A stretch of DNA of 51,267 nucleotides from an uncultured Sulfitobacter sp. (lineage in GTDB: Bacteria > Pseudomonadota > Alphaproteobacteria > Rhodobacterales > Rhodobacteraceae), in assembly GCA_913060815.1 (NCBI GenBank), contig CAJXSZ010000023.1, forward strand, positions 1-51,267, written 5' to 3'. Position numbers and translations under genes: made by a program. The notes beneath the pieces are model-generated. The model saw only the letters and a program-made list of their open reading frames with translations. It had not been told where the DNA came from and did no database searches. Numbering within the stretch: position 1 is the first letter of the stretch; each line of letters begins with the position of its first letter. Shown here one piece after another: positions 29,748 to 38,446 of this stretch.

Positions 29748-31118
29748 TTACCCTGCAGCCTGTGTCGACGTCTTTTCACGTCTCTCCGATAGCTCTTCTG
29801 CGACCAGAAAGGCCAACTCAAGAGATTGGCTCGCATTTAGGCGCGGATCACACGCCGTGTGATAACGGCTGGAGAGATCCTCATCCGTCACGGCACGCAC
29901 GCCGCCCGTACACTCTGTGACGTCCGCACCGGTCATCTCGAAATGCACACCACCAGGCACTGTGCCCTCGGAGGCATGCACACCAAAGAACTCACGCACT
30001 TCCCGCAGGACGCTCTCGAAGGGGCGGGTTTTATAGCCCGAGGAGGATTTGATCGTGTTGCCGTGCATCGGATCACAGGTCCAGACCACATTGGCCCCCT
30101 CCTCACGCACCGCGTTCACGAGGCGCGGCAGATGATCGCTGACAGCGCCTGCGCCAAAGCGGGCGATCAGGGTCAGACGGCCCTCTTCGTTTTGGGGGTT
30201 CAGCTTGGCCATCAGCTTCTTGAGGTCATCCACCTCCATCGTGGGCCCGCATTTGAGGCCGATGGGGTTTTGCACACCAGAGGCGAACTCCACATGCGCA
30301 CCGTCCGGCTGGCGCGTGCGGTCCCCGATCCAGATCATATGACCAGAGCCTGCCAGCCATTGACCTGTCTCGGCCTCCTGACGGCACAGAGCTTCTTCAT
30401 ACTCCAGCAGCAGCGACTCGTGGCTGGTGTAGAATTCAACGGATCGCAGCGTATGCGCATTCTCGGGAGACACCCCTGCCGCGGTCATGAAATCAAGCGT
30501 GTCCGAGATGCGCGCAGCCAGATCGCGATATTTTGCGGCTTTCTCGGTGTCGGTGAAGCCGAGGGTCCAGCCGTGTACTTTTTGCACATCCGCATAGCCA
30601 CCCGTCGAAAACGCGCGCAGCAGGTTCAGCGTGGCCGCCGACTGGGTGTATGCGCGCATCATGTTTTGCGGATCAGGGATACGTGCCTCTGGCGTAAAGG
30701 CCAGATCGTTGATGATATCGCCGCGGTAGCTGGGCAGCTCGACCCCGTCGATCGTTTCCATATTGGCAGAGCGTGGCTTGGCAAACTGGCCCGCCATGCG
30801 ACCGACTTTGATCACGGGTACTTTCGCGCCATAGGTCAGCACAACGGCCATCTGCAACATCACCTTGAAGGTGTCGCGGATCATGTCGGAGGAGAACTGC
30901 TCGAAGCTTTCCGCGCAATCGCCGCCTTGCAACAAGAACGCTTCGCCGCGCCCTGCGGCGGCAAGGTGTTTGCGCAAGCGGCGTGCCTCCCCTGCAAACA
31001 CCAGCAACGGATATCGTGACAGCTGTTCTTCTACAGCATTCAGGGCCGCCTGATCAGGATAATCGGGCATTTGAATGCGTGGTGCGTTGCGCCAGCTTGA
31101 TTTGCTCCAGGTCGTCAT
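29748..31118 (-). CDS. Class II 3-deoxy-7-phosphoheptulonate synthase
   Basis: A 456-residue plant/actinobacterial-type DAHP synthase, the first enzyme of the shikimate pathway, joining PEP and erythrose 4-phosphate. [39 protein letters not shown] and the metal-site segment [12 protein letters not shown] are family signatures. The start at 31118 ([11 protein letters not shown]) matches relatives. This class differs in sequence from E. coli AroFGH. Confidence 0.96.
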   Translation of the reverse strand: MTTWSKSSWRNAPRIQMPDYPDQAALNAVEEQLSRYPLLVFAGEARRLRKHLAAAGRGEAFLLQGGDCAESFEQFSSDMIRDTFKVMLQMAVVLTYGAKVPVIKVGRMAGQFAKPRSANMETIDGVELPSYRGDIINDLAFTPEARIPDPQNMMRAYTQSAATLNLLRAFSTGGYADVQKVHGWTLGFTDTEKAAKYRDLAARISDTLDFMTAAGVSPENAHTLRSVEFYTSHESLLLEYEEALCRQEAETGQWLAGSGHMIWIGDRTRQPDGAHVEFASGVQNPIGLKCGPTMEVDDLKKLMAKLNPQNEEGRLTLIARFGAGAVSDHLPRLVNAVREEGANVVWTCDPMHGNTIKSSSGYKTRPFESVLREVREFFGVHASEGTVPGGVHFEMTGADVTECTGGVRAVTDEDLSSRYHTACDPRLNASQSLELAFLVAEELSERREKTSTQAAG

Positions 31119-31302
31119 GTCACTTACTCCGGTCGTTGGCGGCAGCGCACACAATGTGAGCGCAACCGCAGGGTCAGGAACGAGCTATACAAAACCTTGT
31201 CGCCAGTGGCCATAACCCATTTGTATGCTTGACCTTGCGGCGGACCTCGTGCCCTAGTAACGCACTTCAATCTGCAACCTGTTTGTCCATGGATGTTTTA
31301 CG

Positions 31303-32307
31303 ATGGCCCAAGCTCCGCACGCCCAACGCGTCCTGCAAGTTACGGACAGGCCAAAGCGCTTTGTCTTTGTGCTGCTTGATAACTTCAGCCTGCTTTGCTT
31401 TTCGACGGCTGTAGAGAGTCTGCGCATTGCCAACCGTATGGCAGGCAAGACACTCTATGAATGGACGTTGATCGGCGAAGGGGGCGTTTCTGCGGCGTGT
31501 TCGGCGGGCACGGTATTCCAGCTTGATGATGATCTGGGCGAGATGAACCGCGATGATACGGTGCTTGTTTGTTCGGGCATTGACGTTCAGGCGGCGACGA
31601 CGAAGAGGGTTCTTGGCTGGCTGCGCCGCGAGGCACGCAAAGGGTTGGTCATCGGTGGTCTGTGCACGGCGGCTTATGCGCTGGCCAAGGCAGGGCTGCT
31701 GGACGGCAAGCGGGCGACGATCCATTGGGAAAATCAGGACAGTTTTGGCGAACAGTTCGAGGATGTTGACCTTACCAAATCGGTATTTGTGGTGGACGGC
31801 AACCGTATGACTACCGCAGGCGGTACCTCATCCATTGATCTCATGCTCAAGATCATTGCCGACAATGAGGGCGAAGAGCTGGCCAATTCGGTCGCAGACC
31901 AGCTTATCTACAGCTCGATCCGCACGGATCAGGACACGCAGCGCTTGTCGGTGCCCACGCGTATCGGTGTGCGCCATCCCAAGCTGAGCCAAGTCATACA
32001 AATCATGGAAAACAACATCGAAGAGCCGATCAGCCCTTCGATTCTGGCTCAAGATGTCGGCATGTCCACACGCCAGCTCGAGCGGCTGTTCCGCCGCTAC
32101 CTCAACCGCAGCCCAAAGCGGTACTACATGGAATTGCGACTTCAAAAAGCGCGCAATTTGTTGATGCAAACGGATATGAGCGTGATCAACGTGGCTCTCG
32201 CCTGCGGCTTTGCTTCGCCCTCGCATTTTTCCAAGTGCTATCGCGCCCATTATGACAACACCCCCTACCGCGAACGCGGAAGCCACGCCGCACGCTTGTC
32301 GATTTGA
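31303..32307 (+). CDS. GlxA-family transcriptional regulator
   Basis: A 334-residue regulator combining a DJ-1/PfpI-like domain (about 18-190) with a C-terminal AraC helix-turn-helix pair (about 225-320). The elbow cysteine lies in IGGLCTAAYAL. The AraC signature is GFASPSHFSKCYRAHYDNTP, with SPSILAQDVGMSTRQLERLFRR before it. Relatives such as GbdR and CdhR control betaine and carnitine catabolism. That fits the methyl-THF genes elsewhere in the window, but they are 24 kb away and the effector is unknown. It is coupled to the next gene by a TTGA overlap. Confidence 0.9.
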   Translation: MAQAPHAQRVLQVTDRPKRFVFVLLDNFSLLCFSTAVESLRIANRMAGKTLYEWTLIGEGGVSAACSAGTVFQLDDDLGEMNRDDTVLVCSGIDVQAATTKRVLGWLRREARKGLVIGGLCTAAYALAKAGLLDGKRATIHWENQDSFGEQFEDVDLTKSVFVVDGNRMTTAGGTSSIDLMLKIIADNEGEELANSVADQLIYSSIRTDQDTQRLSVPTRIGVRHPKLSQVIQIMENNIEEPISPSILAQDVGMSTRQLERLFRRYLNRSPKRYYMELRLQKARNLLMQTDMSVINVALACGFASPSHFSKCYRAHYDNTPYRERGSHAARLSI

Positions 32308-33407
32308 GCACAGCGCTGCGCATTGCGGCTGTTTTCGCGGCCTTGTGCGCGGGTGTATTTCTTGCTGCATTGCTGGTGTTCGGCGGGCCAAATTATTACG
32401 GCCTCAGACCCCATGCAGTTGATAGCGACCTCGAAACACATGATGTACGCGATCTTACTGCGCTCGCGCAATATGGCCGTGTCACTGGCGTTTTGACTTA
32501 TGACGCGTGGTACAAGGGGCGCGATGGGGCCACGGGCTGGTTTTTGCTGCGCCCAGAGCAAACCGAAGGCGTCGGTTTCAAAGTGAACGGGGCTCTTGAT
32601 CCGACAATTGCGAGAGTTTTCGGCGCTGCCCCGCGACGGTGCAAGAACACGCCGCATCCTGAAAAGATGATCCGCGCGATTGAGCCTGCGCGCGCACAAT
32701 CCGGGTTTCTGGGGCGCTCCACTTGTCGACGCTCGAAAATGGATATTGCAGAGGTGATCGCAGCAAGCACCCCTGCCCTGCGCCACAATGACTTCATGAC
32801 CCACGCCGAGCTTGCGCGCTTTGACGCGCAGAATGACCCGTTGGTGTTGCGCGAGCACGTGAACTTATGGCCCACGCCGTATGCCTACCATCGAACCATT
32901 TCGCTGCCGATCGTCTGGGAAGCGCTTAATGACTCGTATGGCGGCCCCTTTGAGACCCTGAAAGACAGTGCCTCAAGCCTCGCCGATGCGCTGCACCGCG
33001 ATGGGTTCGTGGGCGTGCGGCTGATGGCTCAAGACTGGCGCCCGCGTCACATCTCCGACGCGCTGCCCGATCATCTCCCGTTTGTTCGCGACAGCGGGAC
33101 GGTGATGCTTAGCGGTATCAGGTTTACGCGGTTCTACTTCACTATGCTTTGCGCGCCCGAGGCCCGTGAAGCATGTGATGCAGTTGACGTCTCTGAGCTG
33201 TTGCCGGAGGTAATGGCGGCCCGAAACCCGGACACTCTGGCAACTGTGTTGTCGAGCCAAACAACTTATGATGACAGCCATGCGGTTCAGCGGGACATAC
33301 TGCGCGAAGCAAGCGTGACGCGCGAGGGCATCCTTTCCCCAACGTCAGCTGAAAGGCGGTTTGACGTGGTTTGGTATGATGCGCGGGAAGTTTTGGCATC
33401 AGAGTGA
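32304..33407 (+). CDS. Hypothetical membrane-anchored protein (TTG start)
   Basis: A 367-residue protein I do not recognise. It begins with TTG at 32304 inside the regulator stop (TTGA) and has no ribosome-binding site, so translation probably depends on coupling. Residues 5-28 are one hydrophobic anchor, and the rest looks periplasmic. Four cysteines cluster as RRCKNTP, STCRR, and TMLCAPEAREAC, perhaps disulfides. The composition matches its neighbours, and coding character is continuous to the stop. A later start is possible but would lose the anchor. Confidence 0.65.
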   Translation: MSTALRIAAVFAALCAGVFLAALLVFGGPNYYGLRPHAVDSDLETHDVRDLTALAQYGRVTGVLTYDAWYKGRDGATGWFLLRPEQTEGVGFKVNGALDPTIARVFGAAPRRCKNTPHPEKMIRAIEPARAQSGFLGRSTCRRSKMDIAEVIAASTPALRHNDFMTHAELARFDAQNDPLVLREHVNLWPTPYAYHRTISLPIVWEALNDSYGGPFETLKDSASSLADALHRDGFVGVRLMAQDWRPRHISDALPDHLPFVRDSGTVMLSGIRFTRFYFTMLCAPEAREACDAVDVSELLPEVMAARNPDTLATVLSSQTTYDDSHAVQRDILREASVTREGILSPTSAERRFDVVWYDAREVLASE

Positions 33408-33559
33408 GCATTTAGACTGTAGTTCGGCTGCTGTGGTGCGGTTTTGGCCTGCCAGCTTGTGGAAATTAGGGTCATTCACCCGATAAAATCCGCTTCTCTT
33501 TTCTGGCAGCCGCGCATAGGCTACTGCGCGAACATTACGTTCCAACATGGGAGATACAC

Positions 33560-34753
33560 ATGAAAAAGATGCTTATGGCCACAACGGCTGCAGCACTGGT
33601 GGCAACTGGCGCATTCGCCGATGGCCACGGTAAAGAAGTTAAAATCGGTATTCACTTTGGCTTTACAGGCCCGATTGAATCGCTGACAGGCCACATGGCC
33701 GATGGCGCAGAGCTTGCGATCAAAGAAGTATCCGACAGCGGCATGCTGCTGGACGGCATGACAGCCTCTGGCATGCGCGTTGACTCTGGCTGCATCGACA
33801 ACGGTCTGGCCGTTTCCAACGGCGAGCGTTTGATCGCTGATGGCGTTGCAGGCATCGTCGGTTCCGACTGTTCCGGTGTGACGGGCGCGTTGTTGCAAAA
33901 CGTTGCCATTCCAAACGGCATGGTTATGATTTCACCCTCCGCCACGTCGCCCGGTCTGACCACAATGGAAGACAACGGCCTGTTCTTCCGCACGTCACCA
34001 TCCGATGCGCGTGAAGGCGAAGTCATGGCAGAGATCCTGCAAGAGCGTGGCGTCAAGTCCATCGCCCTGACCTACACCAACAACGACTACGGCAAGGGTC
34101 TGGCGGACGCGATTGAAGCATCTTTCAAAGCCATCGGCGGCGAAGTTACTATCGTTGCTGCACATGAAGACGGCAAAGCCGACTACTCCGCCGAAGTTGG
34201 CGCGCTGGCATCTGCGGGTGGCGACATCCTCGTCGTTGCAGGCTATCTTGACCAAGGTGGTGCAGGCATCATCAAAGCGGCTCTCGATGCAGGTGCTTGG
34301 GAGCAGTTCGGTCTGCCCGGCGGCATGATCGGTGAAGCGCTTCCAGCCAACATCGGTCCTGATCTCAACGGCTCTTACGGCCAAATTGCAGGTTCCGAAG
34401 GCCCCGGCATCGAGAACTTCGTGAAGATGTCCGAAGAGGCAGGCTTCCTTGGTGCGTCACCTTACACGCCAGAGAGCTATGACGCGGCAGCCCTTTTGCT
34501 GCTCGCCATGCAGGCGGCAGGCTCCACTGATCCAGCCATGTACAAGGACAAAGTCCTCGAAGTTGCCAACGCACCTGGCGAGAAAATCTTCCCCGGTGAG
34601 TTGGGCAAAGCGCTTGAGCTGATCAAAGCGGGCACGGACATCGACTATGTCGGCGCCTCCGCGGTCGAGCTGATCGGACCAGGTGAATCTGCTGGTACCT
34701 ACCGCATGATCGAAGTCAAAGACGGTGAGAACGCCACAGTCGGCTTCAAGTAA
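33560..34753 (+). CDS. Branched-chain amino-acid ABC transporter, substrate-binding protein
   Basis: A 397-residue periplasmic binding protein of the LivJ/LivK type (type I fold). Signal peptide MKKMLMATTAAALVATGAFA. KIGIHFGFTGPIESLTGHMADGAELAIKE is the usual first lobe, and GIVGSDCSGVTGALLQN and PSATSPGLT line the ligand cleft. The ligand could be an amino acid, amide or aromatic compound. It is first in the operon, and a strong terminator after it would keep the binding protein more abundant than the membrane parts. Confidence 0.92.
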   Translation: MKKMLMATTAAALVATGAFADGHGKEVKIGIHFGFTGPIESLTGHMADGAELAIKEVSDSGMLLDGMTASGMRVDSGCIDNGLAVSNGERLIADGVAGIVGSDCSGVTGALLQNVAIPNGMVMISPSATSPGLTTMEDNGLFFRTSPSDAREGEVMAEILQERGVKSIALTYTNNDYGKGLADAIEASFKAIGGEVTIVAAHEDGKADYSAEVGALASAGGDILVVAGYLDQGGAGIIKAALDAGAWEQFGLPGGMIGEALPANIGPDLNGSYGQIAGSEGPGIENFVKMSEEAGFLGASPYTPESYDAAALLLLAMQAAGSTDPAMYKDKVLEVANAPGEKIFPGELGKALELIKAGTDIDYVGASAVELIGPGESAGTYRMIEVKDGENATVGFK

Positions 34754-34781
34754 GGCGGCACCCTTCTAGGGATTACTATTG

Positions 34782-34817
34782 AAAACAGCCCAAGCTTTAT
34801 GCTTTGGGCTGTTTTTA
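34782..34817 (+). terminator. Attenuating terminator after the SBP gene
   Basis: AAACAGCCCAAGC-tttat-GCTTTGGGCTGTTT followed by TTT, 28 bases after the SBP stop and before the ATPase gene. A second small hairpin, CCCTGCC-actaa-GGCAGGG at 34830-34848, follows. This likely sets a high SBP-to-permease ratio by partial termination. Confidence 0.85.
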
Positions 34818-34869
34818 CAAAGGCTTGAACCCTGCCACTAAGGCAGGGCCGCATACGGGGATGGGACAT

Positions 34870-35649
34870 ATGATCGTCGTTGACGATTTACACAAACATT
34901 TTGGCGGTTTTCACGCCGTTGATGGCGCGAGCCTGACTATCGAGGAGGGGTCAATCACCGGATTGATCGGACCCAATGGCGCGGGAAAAACCACTCTTTT
35001 CAACGTGATCGCAGGCGTTCTTCAGCCAACATCTGGCACGGTGAAGATGGACGGTGAAGATATCACTGGCCTACCGCCGCACACGCTGTTTCACAAAGGG
35101 CTGCTGCGGACCTTCCAGATCGCCCATGAATTCCACTCCATGACCTGCCGCGAGAACTTGATGATGGTGCCGGGTGGTCAATCGGGAGAGACGCTGTGGA
35201 ACACATGGTTCGGCCGCAAGCGTATCGCCAATGAGGAACGCGCCCTGCGGGCCAAGGCCGACGAAGTGCTGGAATTTCTTACCGTCGAACATCTGGCCGA
35301 GCAAAAGGCCGGTCAAATCTCGGGCGGTCAGAAAAAGCTGCTGGAGCTGGGACGCACGATGATGGTGGACGCCAAGATCGTGTTTCTGGATGAGGTCGGG
35401 GCGGGCGTGAACCGCACGCTGCTCAATACAATTGGCGACGCGATCCTGCGCCTGAACAAAGAGCGCGGCTATACCTTCGTCGTGATCGAGCATGACATGG
35501 ATTTCATCGGCCGCTTGTGTGATCCCGTGATCTGCATGGCAGAGGGCCGTGTGCTGGCCACGGGCACCCTGCCCGAGATCAAAGCCAACGAGCAGGTGAT
35601 CGAGGCCTACCTTGGCACGGGTCTCAAGAATAAAGAGCAGGTCGGATGA
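34870..35649 (+). CDS. livG: Branched-chain amino-acid ABC transporter ATPase (LivG-type)
   Basis: A 259-residue cytoplasmic ATPase. Walker A is GPNGAGKT (34-41), the signature is ISGGQKKLLELGR, Walker B is IVFLDE, and the switch histidine is VIEHDMDF. LivG-type features are the TFQIAHEF stretch and C-terminal EVIEAYLG. ATG 34870 is chosen; ATG 34861 in frame is the alternative and abuts GGGG too closely. The stop overlaps the next small gene (ATGA). Confidence 0.93.
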   Translation: MIVVDDLHKHFGGFHAVDGASLTIEEGSITGLIGPNGAGKTTLFNVIAGVLQPTSGTVKMDGEDITGLPPHTLFHKGLLRTFQIAHEFHSMTCRENLMMVPGGQSGETLWNTWFGRKRIANEERALRAKADEVLEFLTVEHLAEQKAGQISGGQKKLLELGRTMMVDAKIVFLDEVGAGVNRTLLNTIGDAILRLNKERGYTFVVIEHDMDFIGRLCDPVICMAEGRVLATGTLPEIKANEQVIEAYLGTGLKNKEQVG

Positions 35650-36140
35650 AAACGGCGGCTCTTTTTGCGGGTTTGTTCGTAACACTCGCACTTACGCAGC
35701 CTGCGGAGGCCTGTACCCAGCTGAAGGACTGGCTTTCGGTGTGCACCGAGGCGTCCGATTGGGAAGCTGTGGTTGACGATGACGGCGACACAGTTTTTCG
35801 TGATGCGCAGAATTACAAAGGTCAGGTGCTTGTCTACAAAGGCGGCACTGCGGATGGATTGAGCGTTGAAGACGCCGCAGCGGCGGCTGTCCGAAGCGAT
35901 ACCAAAGCATCACAGAGCTATGAGATCCTTGCACGGGGCAAAATGCCGTCGGGCAATATCGTATTTGCCTCATCCGCGAAGCGCGATGATGTTTATTACG
36001 TCTACGCGACAACCCTCTCGATGGGGGCAAGGGAAACTGTGCGCATTATCACATGGCGGCGCGGCGATGAAGTGGTCGAGGCCGACAGGCTCGCCCACCG
36101 CGCATTTGGTGCGTTGGTAAAAGTTGAAGGATCACGCTGA
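35646..36140 (+). CDS. Small secreted protein inside the liv operon (A)
   Basis: A 164-residue exported protein with signal peptide MKTAALFAGLFVTLALTQPAEA. The mature part begins CTQLKDWLSVC, giving two cysteines ten residues apart, likely a disulfide. Without a proper lipobox it is not a clear lipoprotein. No known domain is recognised. It is coupled to the ATPase gene by ATGA and followed 56 bases later by the second ATPase, so it is part of the operon. A periplasmic accessory role in uptake is possible. Confidence 0.75.
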   Translation: MKTAALFAGLFVTLALTQPAEACTQLKDWLSVCTEASDWEAVVDDDGDTVFRDAQNYKGQVLVYKGGTADGLSVEDAAAAAVRSDTKASQSYEILARGKMPSGNIVFASSAKRDDVYYVYATTLSMGARETVRIITWRRGDEVVEADRLAHRAFGALVKVEGSR

Positions 36141-36196
36141 TGATCCAGAGCCAAAGGAACGGGCAATGAACGTTCAAGAATACAAGGGTGATCACT

Positions 36197-37015
36197 ATGA
36201 GTGATGCATACGGGGATCGTGGAAACAAGGACCGGTCGATTGCCAATCCTGACGGTCAAGGCAGCGTAATGCCTAAAGTCAGCGGTAAGAGCCATGCCGC
36301 CCCCGGCGGCCCGTTTTTGATCGGGGATACGATGACGGGAGGCTATGGCAAGGGGCCGGACATCCTGCACGCTTGCACAATTGCGGTGGAAAAAGGTGAG
36401 ATTGCTGTAATCGTCGGGCCCAACGGCGCGGGGAAATCCACCGCGATGAAGGCCGTCTTTGGCATGTTGGATGTGCGGTCTGGCTCGGTGCGTCTGGATG
36501 GTGAGGATATTACAGAGCTCAGCCCGCAAGCGCGCGTGGGCAAGGGTATGGGCTTTGTCCCGCAGACTTCGAACATCTTTACCTCCATGACGGTTGAAGA
36601 AAACCTCGAGATGGGGGCGTTCATCCGCAAGGATGATTACCGCGACACAATTGCGCAAATCTATGACCTCTTCCCGATCCTCAAGGATAAGCGCAATCAG
36701 GCAGCGGGCGAGTTGTCGGGCGGGCAGCGCCAACAGGTAGCCGTTGGGCGCGCCCTCATGACCAAGCCCAAAGTACTGATGCTGGATGAGCCGACCGCAG
36801 GTGTATCGCCCATCGTTATGGACGAGCTTTTTGACCGCATCATCGAAGTGGCACGCACAGGAATCCCCATCTTGATGGTAGAACAAAACGCCCGACAAGC
36901 GCTTGAGATTGCAGACAAAGGCTATGTTCTGGTGCAGGGCGCGAATGCCTATACGGGGACGGGCAAGGAATTGCTGGCTGACCCTGCCGTGCGCAAGAGC
37001 TTTTTGGGAGGGTAA
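36197..37015 (+). CDS. livF: Branched-chain amino-acid ABC transporter ATPase (LivF-type)
   Basis: A 272-residue cytoplasmic ATPase. Walker A is GPNGAGKS (74-81), the signature is ELSGGQRQQVAVGRAL, Walker B is VLMLDEPTAGVSP, and the switch region is ILMVEQNARQAL, as in LivF. The first 40 residues are a polar extension rich in Gly, Ser and Lys, longer than in E. coli LivF (237 residues). The start at 36197 follows AAGGG. An in-frame GTG at 36188 is less likely. Confidence 0.92.
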   Translation: MSDAYGDRGNKDRSIANPDGQGSVMPKVSGKSHAAPGGPFLIGDTMTGGYGKGPDILHACTIAVEKGEIAVIVGPNGAGKSTAMKAVFGMLDVRSGSVRLDGEDITELSPQARVGKGMGFVPQTSNIFTSMTVEENLEMGAFIRKDDYRDTIAQIYDLFPILKDKRNQAAGELSGGQRQQVAVGRALMTKPKVLMLDEPTAGVSPIVMDELFDRIIEVARTGIPILMVEQNARQALEIADKGYVLVQGANAYTGTGKELLADPAVRKSFLGG

Positions 37016-37019
37016 TCTC

Positions 37020-37433
37020 GTGAAATTCAGATGTATTTGCTGCGCCCTCGTGCTTGGACTTTCCCCACACACTGTAGCGGCCGCAGGCTGGAGCTGCACT
37101 TTTGACAATGTTGAGGATTGTAAAAGCAATATTTCCTTGCTTTGCCAAGGTATTGCTAAGAATGAGACCCCCCTGAAATATCAGGTGACACTGGAACCTT
37201 CCTCAAACCGGCTGGAAGCTAATGTGAACTATGGTAAGGGCTGGATACCACTTGATCATGAAGCGTCGGATTTCTTCGAGGGCGATGGCTTTAAGGTACT
37301 ATCACTAGGTGCCGTGGAAGAGGGCAAAAATATTTTGATCGTGACCAAACCAGATCGTTCCGAGCTGAGCTTTCGTGGATCGGACAGCGATACCCTGTAC
37401 ACGATGAGCGGCACTTGTAAGGAAATGGAATAA
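37020..37433 (+). CDS. Small secreted protein inside the liv operon (B)
   Basis: A 137-residue exported protein starting with GTG at 37020, behind GGGAGGG, four bases after the livF stop. Signal peptide MKFRCICCALVLGLSPHTVAAA. The mature part has WSCTFDNVEDCKSNISLLCQG and a last cysteine in SGTCKEME, so four cysteines probably form disulfides. No known domain. Its stop overlaps the permease start (TAATG). It does not resemble secreted protein A, so the operon carries two unrelated passengers. Confidence 0.75.
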   Translation: MKFRCICCALVLGLSPHTVAAAGWSCTFDNVEDCKSNISLLCQGIAKNETPLKYQVTLEPSSNRLEANVNYGKGWIPLDHEASDFFEGDGFKVLSLGAVEEGKNILIVTKPDRSELSFRGSDSDTLYTMSGTCKEME

Positions 37434-38446
37434 TGGATTTTCTCAACGCAATCGTTGCCCTGAGCAACTTTGTCCTTATCCCCGGCATCGCTTACGGCAG
37501 CCAGTTGGCCATCGGTGCGCTGGGGGTCACGCTGGTGTATGGCATCCTGCGGTTCTCGAATTTTGCCCATGGCGATACGATGGCTTTTGGCACAATGGTC
37601 ACGATCCTTGTGACGTGGTGGATGCAGTCCATTGGCATCTCGCTCGGGCCACTGCCCACTGCCCTCTTGGCCCTGCCCTTTGGCATCTTGGGCTGTATCG
37701 TGTTGGTGCTGATCACGGACCGAGCAGTCTATCGTTTTTACCGCGTGCAAAAAGCCAAGCCTGTGATCCTCGTCATCGTCTCCATGGGCGTGATGTTCGT
37801 GATGAACGGCATTGTGCGGTTTATCATCGGGCCAGATGACCAGAGCTTTTCCGACGGGCCGCGGTTCATCATTTCTGCGCGTGATTTCAAAACGCTGACG
37901 GGTCTGGATGAGGGCATGTCGATCAAGACGACCCAGCTGATCACCGTGATCACGGCGATTGTTGTTGTGGCGCTGCTCTTCTGGTTTTTAAACAAGACGC
38001 GGGCAGGCAAATCCATGCGCGCCTATTCCGATAACGAAGACCTCGCCTTGCTCTCGGGCATCAACCCCGAGCGTGTTGTCATGATTACGTGGATCATCGT
38101 GGCCGCGTTGGCGACCATTGCTGGCACGCTCTACGGCCTCGATAAATCGTTCAAGCCGTTCACCTATTTCCAGCTGTTGCTGCCGATCTTTGCGGCGGCT
38201 GTTGTTGGCGGTATCGGCTCTCCGCTGGGGGCCATTGCGGGGGGATTTGTCATCGCCTTCTCGGAGGTGACGATCACCTATGCATGGAAGAAGATCCTTG
38301 TGTATCTAATGCCCGAAAGCCTCGAGCCGTCGGGCCTCGTGCAGCTTCTCTCCACCGATTATAAATTCGCTGTCAGCTTTGTTATTCTGCTGATCGTGCT
38401 GTTGTTCAAGCCTACGGGCCTCTTCAAAGGGCAGTCCACGACATGA
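37433..38446 (+). CDS. livH: Branched-chain amino-acid ABC transporter permease (LivH-type)
   Basis: A 337-residue inner-membrane permease with about eight hydrophobic segments. GSQLAIGALGVTLVYGILRFSNFAHGD is the LivH opening motif. LPIFAAAVVGGIGSPLGAIAGG is the conserved loop that contacts the ATPase. It overlaps livM by ATGA. Confidence 0.93.
   Translation: MDFLNAIVALSNFVLIPGIAYGSQLAIGALGVTLVYGILRFSNFAHGDTMAFGTMVTILVTWWMQSIGISLGPLPTALLALPFGILGCIVLVLITDRAVYRFYRVQKAKPVILVIVSMGVMFVMNGIVRFIIGPDDQSFSDGPRFIISARDFKTLTGLDEGMSIKTTQLITVITAIVVVALLFWFLNKTRAGKSMRAYSDNEDLALLSGINPERVVMITWIIVAALATIAGTLYGLDKSFKPFTYFQLLLPIFAAAVVGGIGSPLGAIAGGFVIAFSEVTITYAWKKILVYLMPESLEPSGLVQLLSTDYKFAVSFVILLIVLLFKPTGLFKGQSTT

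Noticed and set aside
29859..31019. A 386-codon frame antisense to DAHP synthase
   Set aside because: Shadow of the conserved minus-strand gene with no recognisable domain.
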